Positions 24,098-31,769 of a stretch of 32,371 bases of DNA are shown here, in pieces. The notes under the pieces are model-generated. The model was not told the DNA's origin. It saw only the letters and a list, made by a program, of their open reading frames with translations, and did no database searches. The position numbers were made by a program, and so were the translations under genes. Source of the DNA: Planctomycetota bacterium (GTDB lineage Bacteria > Planctomycetota > Planctomycetia > Pirellulales > PLA5); the NCBI GenBank assembly GCA_003576845.1, contig QEVJ01000062.1:1-32371 (forward strand). The letters are read 5' to 3'. Each line of letters begins with the position of its first letter. Position 1 is the first letter of the stretch.

Positions 24098-24999
24098 GCG
24101 GCGGCCTCCCGAACGGGACGCAGGAAACGAACGGTGAATGCGGCGCCGCCTTCGGGGCAATTGCAGGCGGAAACCATTCCGCCGTGCGCATCGGCGATCC
24201 GCTGGACGATCGCCAGCCCCAGGCCGGTGCCGCCGCTCTTGGTCGTGAAGAACGGCTCGAACACGTGCGGCGCGACGTCTTCGGTGAGTCCCGGTCCGCT
24301 GTCGGCGACTTCCAATTCGAAACCGCCGCGTCCGTCGACGCCCGTGACGAACAATTCGCCGCCGTGGGGCATCACGTCGAGCGCGTTGAGCACGAGGTTG
24401 AGTACCATGCGGCGAAACATGTCGGCGTCGGCAAACAACGTCGCATGGGGCGACACGTCGATGTGCGTCACGATGTCTTGGGCTTCGAGCTGCGGCTCGA
24501 GCGACAGGAGGATCTCGCGGACGACGGTCGCCGGACGAAACAAGACGCAGCGCGGCTCGCGGTCGGACGTGAATTGCAGAAGATCGGTCACGGTTCCCTC
24601 CAGGGCGGTCACGCCGCCGGTTACTTTGTCGACGATGTCCAAACTCTCGCGGTCCGCGGAGAGCCGGCGGCAAAGCAGGCTCAAATACAAGGAAATCGGG
24701 ACCAGACTGTTGCGCACTTCGTGGGCCACGTGCGAAGCCATGTGGCCCAAGTCCGCGAGCCGATTCTTGCGGGCCAATTCGCGATTCTTGGCTTCCAATT
24801 CGTTCGTGAGCCGCGCCACCTCGCGGCGAAGCGATTCGTGCGTTTGCTCCAACCGGAGCGTCGCCGCGTGCCACGCGGCGAGCACCCTTTCCAGGTTCGC
24901 GTCCGGACCGAGCGCAAGCGCCGCGGCGAGCGGGTTCGCTTGTGCGCGGTCTTCCGGCGCGGGAGGCGCCTCGGTCGGTCGTTTCGTGCGCAAGGCCAT
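24094..24999 (-). CDS. Soluble sensor histidine kinase, FlrB/FleS type
   Basis: A 301-residue kinase without any transmembrane segment, so it should sense a cytoplasmic signal. Residues about 46-82 form a coiled coil. The H-box carries MASHVAHEVRNSLVPISLYL with phosphoacceptor His93. The ATP-binding domain has NLVLNALDVM (N box), DSGPGL, FEPFFTTKSGGTGLGLAI (F and G2) and a normal C-terminus. ATG 24999 is chosen because the preceding open frame overlaps the upstream gene; AAGGA lies eleven bases ahead. It overlaps its regulator by four bases. In other bacteria this kinase type reads completion of the MS ring/switch/export apparatus; whether it does so here is inference. Confidence 0.92.
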   Translation of the reverse strand: MALRTKRPTEAPPAPEDRAQANPLAAALALGPDANLERVLAAWHAATLRLEQTHESLRREVARLTNELEAKNRELARKNRLADLGHMASHVAHEVRNSLVPISLYLSLLCRRLSADRESLDIVDKVTGGVTALEGTVTDLLQFTSDREPRCVLFRPATVVREILLSLEPQLEAQDIVTHIDVSPHATLFADADMFRRMVLNLVLNALDVMPHGGELFVTGVDGRGGFELEVADSGPGLTEDVAPHVFEPFFTTKSGGTGLGLAIVQRIADAHGGMVSACNCPEGGAAFTVRFLRPVREAAA

Positions 25000-25007
25000 C
25001 GCAGCGG

Positions 25008-25454
25008 CTATCCTTCCGATACGAGGTCGAGTCCAAGCGACGCGGGCCGGTCGTCCGCGACGTAAGCGCTGTGGGCGGCGGCCGTAACGTGCATGCCGGA
25101 AAGCAGCCGCGCCGTTTCGTCGCGACGGCGAATCATTGCCCGTTCGCCCTCGCGTTCGAGCTGCATGACTTCGGCCAAGAGCGCGGCGCAATCGTCGGCG
25201 TGGCGGCGACACGCTTCGCGCGCGGCGTCCGAGGCCCACACGCGAAACTCGGGCGGCTCGTTGCGGAACGGCGCCAACTCGCGCTCGAGGTCCGACAACA
25301 TGTCGAGCAGACGCTGCTTCGTCGACAGCACCTTCGTAAGCTGGCTCCAGTCGTCGCCGGCAACCAGGTCCAACTGGCGCATGCCGAGCGTGCGAAGGTG
25401 AACGAGCACCTCGCGTCTGCGCGCGACGAGTTGGGCAAGGCGTCGGGTGTGCAT
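25008..25454 (-). CDS. Small coiled-coil protein, possible FlgN-like export chaperone
   Basis: A 148-residue helical protein. ATG 25454 overlaps the stop of the upstream TPR gene in TAATG, a strong sign of coupling, and excludes the longer open frame. Residues 1-62 look like the FlgN/FliT type: LVARRREVLVHLRTLGMRQL, a D-W-containing turn, then LTKVLSTKQRLLDMLSDLER. A second helix pair runs from 70 to 118. FlgN chaperones the hook-filament junction proteins; the resemblance is in helix pattern and in gene context only, with no unique motif. It is followed by the kinase gene eight bases later. Confidence 0.6.
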   Translation of the reverse strand: MHTRRLAQLVARRREVLVHLRTLGMRQLDLVAGDDWSQLTKVLSTKQRLLDMLSDLERELAPFRNEPPEFRVWASDAAREACRRHADDCAALLAEVMQLEREGERAMIRRRDETARLLSGMHVTAAAHSAYVADDRPASLGLDLVSEG

Positions 25455-28018
25455 TACAGTTTCGACATCCAATCGAGCAGCTTCTGCCACTCGGCGCGGG
25501 TTTGACTGGTCGCGGTCAGAAACGCGGCGTCGTCCGCGTTGATCCGGCCCAGAATGACTTTGGCCTGTTCGAGCGCGCCGCGGGCATCCGCGTCGCGGTT
25601 CATCCGCCGGTGGCAAGCGGCGATCTGGAAAAATGCGTGCAGCGCTTCGGGCAAGTTCTGGTAGCGGTTCGATGCCGCCTTGTACGCGGCGATCGCCTCG
25701 TCGTACTGGCCGACTTCATAGTACAGGTCGCCTAGGATGAAGTAGCAGTTTCGCTGGACGATGGCTTCGAGCGGGCTGAGGGGGCGCTTCTCCTGCTCGC
25801 GGTTCAGGTCGTTCTGCAAGCTTTCGTAGACGGCGATCGACTCCGAGACTGCGGTTTGGATGTCTTTGATCAGCCCAAGGCGAATCGCTTCGATGTTGGC
25901 GTCGCGGAGCTTGCGGCGCGGAAACTTGGCGATCCGGCGAAGCGCTTCGGCCCAGTGGTAGCGGGCCTGGACCACCTGCGGCGCTTCCGGATAGCGCTGC
26001 ACGGACTCTTCGAGGATGTTCGCAGCGCGGCGGTAGTGCTCGGCAGCCGATTCGAGCCGGGCAATGGCTTCGGTGCCCTTGTTCCGGGCATCCAAGGCGG
26101 CGCTTTGCTCTTCGTCCTGGATACCGTCGGCATAGGCCAGTTCGCCGAGCAGGAACAGTGAATCGCGCCATTCGAGACTGGCGGGAGTAAGCCGGCCGTC
26201 GATGTTCTCCTTGAGGTAGGCCTTGGCGGCGTCGACTTGGTTCTTCGACAGCAACGCTTTGGCGGCGAGCAGGCGGGCCCGGTAGCATGCCGCATCGCCG
26301 GGGTAAAGTTCGAGGCAGCGTTCGAACGAATGCAGCGCGCCGTCGACTTTGCCCAGAGCGAGTTGCGACTCGCCGATCGCGACGAGTGCCTGCGAGTTGC
26401 CGATCCGCGCTTCGTTTTCGAGAAACGTGCGATAGAGTTCGATAGCCTTGGCGAAGTCGTTGCCCGCGAAGTAGCTTTGAGCGGCCTGAAAAACGTCTTG
26501 AGGAAAGTGCTGGGTCGCGTAGCGGATCTCGGCCAACTCCGCGTACTTCCGGCCGGCAAAGCGATACTGCTCCTCGGATTTGAGCCGCAGGGGTCCGCCG
26601 TCGGCCGCGGCTGCAGCTTGCGCTTGCAGACTGCGCGCCCAACGTTGGTGAGCCTCGGCGGCCATTTGGGCCGCGCGACCGGCGTCGATGAGCGGAGGCA
26701 TCTTCTCGGCCAGCGCAGCCGCCGAGGAGAATTCGCTCTTGTCGATTAGCGACTGATAGACGGCTACGAGGCGCGCTCGAAACTCGTCGCGCGTGAACCA
26801 GGGATTCGGAAACGAGTCCGGACGGTTTGCGTCGACCAGCGCCTCGCGATAGGCCGTGGTCGCCGCCTCGGGTTCCTTGAGCGCTTGCAGCGCGTCCGCC
26901 AGCGAAAGCCGCGCGACGAAACCTTCTTGCCGGGTCGGATGCAGGGCCAGGGTTCGCGCGAATTGATCGGCCGCGCCGCGCACGTCGCCCAAGCGGGCCA
27001 GACACTCGCCGACATAGACCATCGCCTGCCGCGAGGGCGTTTCTTGCAACCGGTCGCGAAGCTGCGCGTAGCTGAAGGCGTCGATCGCCTGGCGAAGTTT
27101 CGTCCCCGCGAGCGCCTCGCCCTCGAATAGGCGGCGCGGCGCGCGGTCATCGCTAATCCGGCGGGCTTCGACCATCAACACGTTGCCGAGCACCACGCTG
27201 GCGGCGGCCGACTCCGCCGAGCTCTGTTCGATCGAGGCCAGCGTGTCGCGGCAGGCGTCGGTGTCGCCCAGATCGAGGAGGATTTCCGCGCGTTGCAACG
27301 CGCCCACCGAGCGGTCGTCGTCGGAAAGCCCGGGCGAGGCGAGAAACTGCCCGTTGTAACGGAGCGATTCGTGAGGATCGGGACGCGGCTCGCTGCGATA
27401 GGCTTTGGCAAGGAGGCGCGCGATGACGGCCGCCCGTTCCGGCGGGGCGATGGCGAGCGCTTCGCGAAGCGTCTCACGGGCGGCGACGTTGCGATCGACG
27501 GTGGCCAGACTGCGACCCAGCAGAAAGAGTCCTTCTCCCCGGCGGCCTTCGGGAAATCCACGGTCGCGGGCTTCTTCGAGCAAGCGAATGGCAAGCAGGT
27601 TACGCCGGCGGCGTTTGACGGGATCGATGATTTCCTGTGCTTCGTAGGCCGCCACCGCGCCGCGGGCGAACGCGACCGTTGCATTGGTCGGGTCGTTGGC
27701 GCCGTTCACGCGGAGCATTCTGGCGCACAGGGACCGCGTCTCGGAAAACGCGCGGCGATCGAGGGCGTCGAAGATTTCGGCGGGCTCGACCTCCGGCTCG
27801 ACGTCTTTGGCTTTGGGTTCCGGTTCGCTTCCCACGAGGGCGAACGAGCCAAGGACGAGCAACAGCAACCCGCCGCCACCGCCGGCCAGCAGCAAGGCGC
27901 GTTTGCGGCTCGACTTGGCCCAGGCGATGGCGCCCTGCAACCGCGCCTTGAGGCCGCCGCGCGTCGCGGTCGCCGCACGCGCGTGGGCGTCGGTCGTGTG
28001 GGCAGTCGCTGTCGACAT
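25454..28018 (-). CDS. Large membrane-anchored TPR protein
   Basis: An 854-residue protein with a basic N-terminal cytoplasmic stretch, one helix at about 41-63 (a Gly/Leu-rich segment flanked by SSRKR and SEPEPKAKD), and an extended periplasmic or extracytoplasmic region. This region carries many TPR-like helix pairs from residue 90 to the end, for example NVAARETLREALAIAPPE, DVRGAADQFARTLALHPT, DFAKAIELYRTFLENEA, KVDGALHSFERCLELYPGD and QYDEAIAAYKAASNRYQN. ATG 28018 is preferred; a TTG at 28099 would add 27 residues. No enzyme motif is seen. Being the first gene of the unit with the chaperone-like gene, kinase and activator, it may scaffold the basal body or feed the kinase, but this is inference. 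Confidence 0.8.
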   Translation of the reverse strand: MSTATAHTTDAHARAATATRGGLKARLQGAIAWAKSSRKRALLLAGGGGGLLLLVLGSFALVGSEPEPKAKDVEPEVEPAEIFDALDRRAFSETRSLCARMLRVNGANDPTNATVAFARGAVAAYEAQEIIDPVKRRRRNLLAIRLLEEARDRGFPEGRRGEGLFLLGRSLATVDRNVAARETLREALAIAPPERAAVIARLLAKAYRSEPRPDPHESLRYNGQFLASPGLSDDDRSVGALQRAEILLDLGDTDACRDTLASIEQSSAESAAASVVLGNVLMVEARRISDDRAPRRLFEGEALAGTKLRQAIDAFSYAQLRDRLQETPSRQAMVYVGECLARLGDVRGAADQFARTLALHPTRQEGFVARLSLADALQALKEPEAATTAYREALVDANRPDSFPNPWFTRDEFRARLVAVYQSLIDKSEFSSAAALAEKMPPLIDAGRAAQMAAEAHQRWARSLQAQAAAAADGGPLRLKSEEQYRFAGRKYAELAEIRYATQHFPQDVFQAAQSYFAGNDFAKAIELYRTFLENEARIGNSQALVAIGESQLALGKVDGALHSFERCLELYPGDAACYRARLLAAKALLSKNQVDAAKAYLKENIDGRLTPASLEWRDSLFLLGELAYADGIQDEEQSAALDARNKGTEAIARLESAAEHYRRAANILEESVQRYPEAPQVVQARYHWAEALRRIAKFPRRKLRDANIEAIRLGLIKDIQTAVSESIAVYESLQNDLNREQEKRPLSPLEAIVQRNCYFILGDLYYEVGQYDEAIAAYKAASNRYQNLPEALHAFFQIAACHRRMNRDADARGALEQAKVILGRINADDAAFLTATSQTRAEWQKLLDWMSKL

Positions 28019-28252
28019 TCCGTCGGCATCCGTGCCAGGAGTGGCGATTGCGCCCCCGCTCGTCGCCAGAATCCGTTCTGGCGGCGCAAGCGCGGGCAAG
28101 TGCGGCGGGCCGCGCGCAAATCGGGTGTTGCGCGGACAGCGGCGCGGGGCGGACTTGTACCGGATGAAGGCACGAGTGTCAACGTCCCTTCGGCGAAGGC
28201 TCTTCAGCTCGCCCAGTTTCGCAGGTCCGCCGAAACTGCCCGGATCGGCAGA

Positions 28253-29107
28253 TCAGCGAAGCGGGTCGAGTTTGCCGGCGGCGAGCAACGCCAATAGCAC
28301 CAATCCGAGCACGATCCGATAGACAACGAAGACGTACATCGTTCGCGACCGCAGGTAACGAAGCAGACCGGCGATGGCGATATAGCCGACGATGCCGGAA
28401 ATCACGGTCGCGACCACGAGGTTCGCCGCATCGGCGCTGCTGGCAAGCAGTTCCTGCCGCTCCTTGTACAGCTCGTAGACCCCCGCCGCGAAAACGGCAG
28501 GCAGCGACAGCAAAAACGAAAACCGGGCGGCCGTTTCGCGCGACAGCCCCAAGAACAGCCCGCCGGTGATCGTGACCCCGGAACGAGAAGCCCCGGGAAT
28601 CAGCGCGACCGCCTGCGCGAATCCCACGGCAATGGCGTCGGCCCAACCGACGTCGTCGAGCGTCTTGGGCGTGACGCCACGGGCCGCGCGGCGGAGCACG
28701 TATTGTTCGGCCACGACGAGCAGCACGGCTAGCCCGATGAGGGCCGCGGCAATGACATACAGCGAGCGAAGCTGCCCGCTAATCGCATCCTTGAATACCA
28801 GACCGAGAACGACGATTGGCGCCGTGGCGACGATCATCATCCAGCCCATGCGGCCGTCTTGCGACTGGGCAATCTTGCCGCGGAGCGTCTCGCCGAACCA
28901 GGCCATGCCGATCCGAAAGATGTCGGCGCGAAAATAGGCGAGCACGGCGACGAGCGTGCCGATCTGAATCACGGCCGAAAACGCCGCGCCCGGATCGCTC
29001 TCGCCGCAAAGGGCAGGCACGATCCGCAAATGCGCGGTGCTGCTGATCGGCAAGAACTCGGTGAGTCCTTGAACGATGCCCAGCAGGATGGCGAGCCAGA
29101 GTTGCAC
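28253..29107 (-). CDS. uppP: Undecaprenyl-diphosphatase UppP (BacA)
   Basis: A 284-residue polytopic membrane enzyme that removes a phosphate from undecaprenyl diphosphate, recycling the carrier lipid for cell-wall and surface-glycan synthesis. Family motifs are intact: TEFLPISSTAH at 16-26 and PGASRSGVTI at 171-180, with at least seven hydrophobic helices. I set the start at GTG 29107, directly before QLWLAILLG, as in relatives of about 270 residues; the open frame continues upstream but its translation is not membrane-like. It lies 234 bases upstream of the TPR gene on the same strand. Overexpression of this family gives bacitracin resistance in other bacteria. Confidence 0.92.
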   Translation of the reverse strand: MQLWLAILLGIVQGLTEFLPISSTAHLRIVPALCGESDPGAAFSAVIQIGTLVAVLAYFRADIFRIGMAWFGETLRGKIAQSQDGRMGWMMIVATAPIVVLGLVFKDAISGQLRSLYVIAAALIGLAVLLVVAEQYVLRRAARGVTPKTLDDVGWADAIAVGFAQAVALIPGASRSGVTITGGLFLGLSRETAARFSFLLSLPAVFAAGVYELYKERQELLASSADAANLVVATVISGIVGYIAIAGLLRYLRSRTMYVFVVYRIVLGLVLLALLAAGKLDPLR

Positions 29108-29294
29108 GGATGCGCTCGGTGTTGAGTCCGGTGCGTCGGGGACGCGGCCGCAACGGCGGCGCGAACGTGGAAGTATAGCTTGCCCAGCAACGGGCGACAG
29201 TCGAAGCCGTCGGCGGCAGTGGACGAGATTCCGGTGAACCGCCAGAATGATGCCTCGTTTGTCCACCGAACCTCGTTTGGCGACAATTGCACGA

Positions 29295-30248
29295 ATGGCC
29301 GAGATGTCGTTACCCCGCGTTGTAGCCGATGGTCCGCTGGCGGTGGACGTGCTCGAATTGCTCGCCGGGAAGGCGGAAATCCTTCCCTGGCCGACGGAGG
29401 ACTCGCCGCCCCCGCGGTCCGTCGATGCCGTGTACACCTTCGGTCATCCTCGGGTCGACGCGGCGCTGCTCGATCGCCTCGGGCCGCTCAAGGTAATCAG
29501 CAACTACGGCGTCGGCGTCGACCATATCGACGTGGCGGCGGCGACGGCCCGGGGCATTCCCGTCGGCAACACGCCGGGCATTCTCGACGGCGCCACGGCC
29601 GACTTGGGCTTCGCGCTGTTGCTCGCGGCGGCGCGGCGGGTGGTCGAGGGCGACCGCTACGCGCGCTCGGCCGAGTTTACGCAGTATGACCCCGCCTACA
29701 TGCTCGGCCGCGAAGCGCACCACGCGACGCTCGGCATCGTCGGCATGGGACGAATCGGTTGCGAAGTGGCCAAGCGAGCTCGCGGCTTCGACATGACCGT
29801 GCTCTATCACAACCGCAATCGGCGGCCGGAACAGGAAGCGGCGTTCGGTGCGCGGTACGTCGCGTTCGGCGAGCTGCTGGCCGAGTCGGACTATGTGATG
29901 CTCACCCTGCCGCTTACCGACGCGACGCGGGGTTTGATCGGCCGCGACGCGCTCGCGCGGATGAAGCCGACGGCGACGCTCATCAACGTCGCCCGCGGGC
30001 CGGTGGTCGATATGATGGCACTATACGACGCATTGTCAACGAGAAAAATCTGGTCCGCGGCGCTCGACGTGACCGATCCCGAGCCGTTGCCGCGCGATCA
30101 TCCGCTCCTTTTGCTCGACAACATTACGATTCTGCCCCATTTGGGCAGCGCGACCGCGCAGACGCGGCGAAAGATGGCGGAGTTGTCGGTGGAGAATCTG
30201 TTACTCGGGCTTCGCGGAGAGCCGTTACGGCATCAAGTGCGAGCGTAG
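29295..30248 (+). CDS. D-2-hydroxyacid dehydrogenase (glyoxylate/hydroxypyruvate reductase-like)
   Basis: A 317-residue NAD(P)-dependent oxidoreductase that reduces 2-keto acids. The Rossmann motif GIVGMGRIG is at 147-155. The catalytic triad is visible: Arg234 in NVARGP, Glu263 in DPEPLP and His282 in PHLGSAT. The substrate loop has NYGVGVDHIDV at 70-80. The Asn/Arg pattern after the dinucleotide fold (YHNRNRRPE) suggests NADPH preference. The exact start is unsure: ATG 29247, 29295 and 29304 are all in frame, and none has a good Shine-Dalgarno. It is divergent from uppP, and 43 bases separate it from the next gene, with a G-rich heptamer array between. Confidence 0.88.
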   Translation: MAEMSLPRVVADGPLAVDVLELLAGKAEILPWPTEDSPPPRSVDAVYTFGHPRVDAALLDRLGPLKVISNYGVGVDHIDVAAATARGIPVGNTPGILDGATADLGFALLLAAARRVVEGDRYARSAEFTQYDPAYMLGREAHHATLGIVGMGRIGCEVAKRARGFDMTVLYHNRNRRPEQEAAFGARYVAFGELLAESDYVMLTLPLTDATRGLIGRDALARMKPTATLINVARGPVVDMMALYDALSTRKIWSAALDVTDPEPLPRDHPLLLLDNITILPHLGSATAQTRRKMAELSVENLLLGLRGEPLRHQVRA

Positions 30249-30283
30249 CGGGGCGCGGGATTCGGGGCGGGGCTTGGGGCGAC
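30249..30283. repeat. G-rich heptamer array upstream of the flavin oxidoreductase
   Basis: Five 7-base units in phase: CGGGGCG, CGGGATT, CGGGGCG, GGGCTTG, GGGCGAC. Five runs of three or four G, one to four bases apart, give a strong quadruplex pattern on the coding strand. It ends eight bases before ATG 30292, fills almost the whole gap and leaves no Shine-Dalgarno. Confidence 0.8.
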
Positions 30284-30291
30284 GGTTAGCT

Positions 30292-31749
30292 ATGGCAGGC
30301 GGGTATCCAAAAATCGCGCAGTTCAAGGACGCGGGGGCGTTTCGCTCGCGGCTCTCGGAGCTTGGATTGTCGCTGCCGGTCGATGAGCGAGTGCTTTCGG
30401 CGGCGGAGAGTTCGCCCTTGGCCGAACCGCTATTGATCGGTTCTGAACGTACCGGCAGCTCGTTCCGCGTCGGCAACCGCTGGTGCATTCATCCGATGGA
30501 GGGCTGGGACGCGAATCGCGACGGATCGCCGTCGGAGTTCACGTTGCGGCGATGGCGAAATTTCGGCGCGAGCGGCGCGAAGTTGATATGGGGCGGCGAA
30601 GCAGCGGCCGTGCAAGGGGATGGTCGAGCGAACCCGCGGCAGACGCTGGCGACCGAGGAAAACCTCAGCGGACTCGTGCAACTTCGCGAAACGCTCGTCG
30701 GCGAGCACGCGGCGCGCTTCGGGAACACGGACGACCTGCTCGTCGGGCTCCAGTTGACGCACAGCGGGCGCTACTCTCGGCCCGACGGTCCGCCCGCTCC
30801 GCGAATTGCGTATCACCATCCGCTGTTGGACGCGAAGATGGGGCTCGATCCACACGATGCGACAGTCGTGTGGACCGACGACGATCTCGAACGACTGATC
30901 GACTGCTACGTCGCGGCCGCGAAGCTCGCCGAGCAAGCCGGGTTCCAATTCGTCGACGTGAAGGCGTGCCACGGCTACTTACTGCACGAGTTCCTAAGCG
31001 CGCGGCGAAGGCCAGGACGATTCGGCGGCGATTTCGACGGCCGCAGCAGAATCTTGCGGACAATCATCGAGCGGATTCGCGCTGAAGTTCCACGATTGCT
31101 CGTCGGCGTGCGGCTGAGCGTGTTCGATACCGTGCCGTTCGCAACGAGCCGCGAGGTGGGCCGGCCGATGGCGTTCGACGCAGTGCTGCCGTATGACTGC
31201 GGCTTCGGCGTCGACGCGCACGATCCCTTGACGATGGATCTACGCGAGCCTATCGAGTTGCTGCGGACGCTGCGCGACCTGGGCGTGGCGATGGTCAATC
31301 TTTCGGCCGGCAGTCCTTATTACAATCCGCACGTGCAGCGGCCCGCGATCTTCCCGCCGAGCGACGGCTATCAACCGCCCGAGGATCCGCTCGTCGGCGT
31401 CGGGCGGCAAGTCGACGCGGCGCGGCGATGCAAGGAAGCGGTCGCCGACTTGCCGATGGTGGGCACCGGCTACACGTACTTACAGGACTATCTGCCGCAC
31501 GTCGCGCAAGCCGTCGTTCGCGCCGGGTGGATCGACAGCGTGGGACTGGGCCGGATGGTGCTCTCGTATCCCGAGTTGCCGGCCGACGTGCTCGCAGGAA
31601 GGCCACTCGTGCGCAAGCAGCTCTGCCGGACGTTCAGCGACTGCACGACCGCCCCCCGCAACGGGATCGTGTCGGGCTGTTTTCCGCTCGATGCGTATTA
31701 CAAGCGGTTGCCGGAGGCGGAAGCGCTTCGCCGCGTCAAGTTTTCGTAG
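30292..31749 (+). CDS. NADH:flavin oxidoreductase / old yellow enzyme family protein
   Basis: A 485-residue FMN-dependent oxidoreductase of the OYE superfamily, larger than a simple OYE (about 360-400). Core motifs are present: GLQLTHSGRYSRP at 152-164 (flavin contacts) and VDVKACHGYLLHEFLS at 221-236, with His227 and His232 for the substrate site, followed by GGDFDGRSRILRTIIE. The region LVGVRLSVFDTVP and LGRMVLSYPELPAD complete the TIM barrel. The C-terminus has Cys445, Cys451 and Cys463 in spacing 5 and 11, unlike the usual CxxCxxxC iron-sulphur site of 2,4-dienoyl-CoA reductase. The substrate is unknown. ATG 30292 is used; a TTG at 30274 would start within the G-rich array. Confidence 0.85.
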   Translation: MAGGYPKIAQFKDAGAFRSRLSELGLSLPVDERVLSAAESSPLAEPLLIGSERTGSSFRVGNRWCIHPMEGWDANRDGSPSEFTLRRWRNFGASGAKLIWGGEAAAVQGDGRANPRQTLATEENLSGLVQLRETLVGEHAARFGNTDDLLVGLQLTHSGRYSRPDGPPAPRIAYHHPLLDAKMGLDPHDATVVWTDDDLERLIDCYVAAAKLAEQAGFQFVDVKACHGYLLHEFLSARRRPGRFGGDFDGRSRILRTIIERIRAEVPRLLVGVRLSVFDTVPFATSREVGRPMAFDAVLPYDCGFGVDAHDPLTMDLREPIELLRTLRDLGVAMVNLSAGSPYYNPHVQRPAIFPPSDGYQPPEDPLVGVGRQVDAARRCKEAVADLPMVGTGYTYLQDYLPHVAQAVVRAGWIDSVGLGRMVLSYPELPADVLAGRPLVRKQLCRTFSDCTTAPRNGIVSGCFPLDAYYKRLPEAEALRRVKFS

Positions 31750-31769
31750 TTTTTGTCGTTTTTCGTACT

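Noticed and set aside
22649-25036. One 795-residue kinase-regulator fusion
   Set aside because: The upstream part of that frame is out-of-frame reading through the kinase gene. The ATGA overlap at 24094-24097 shows two separate genes.
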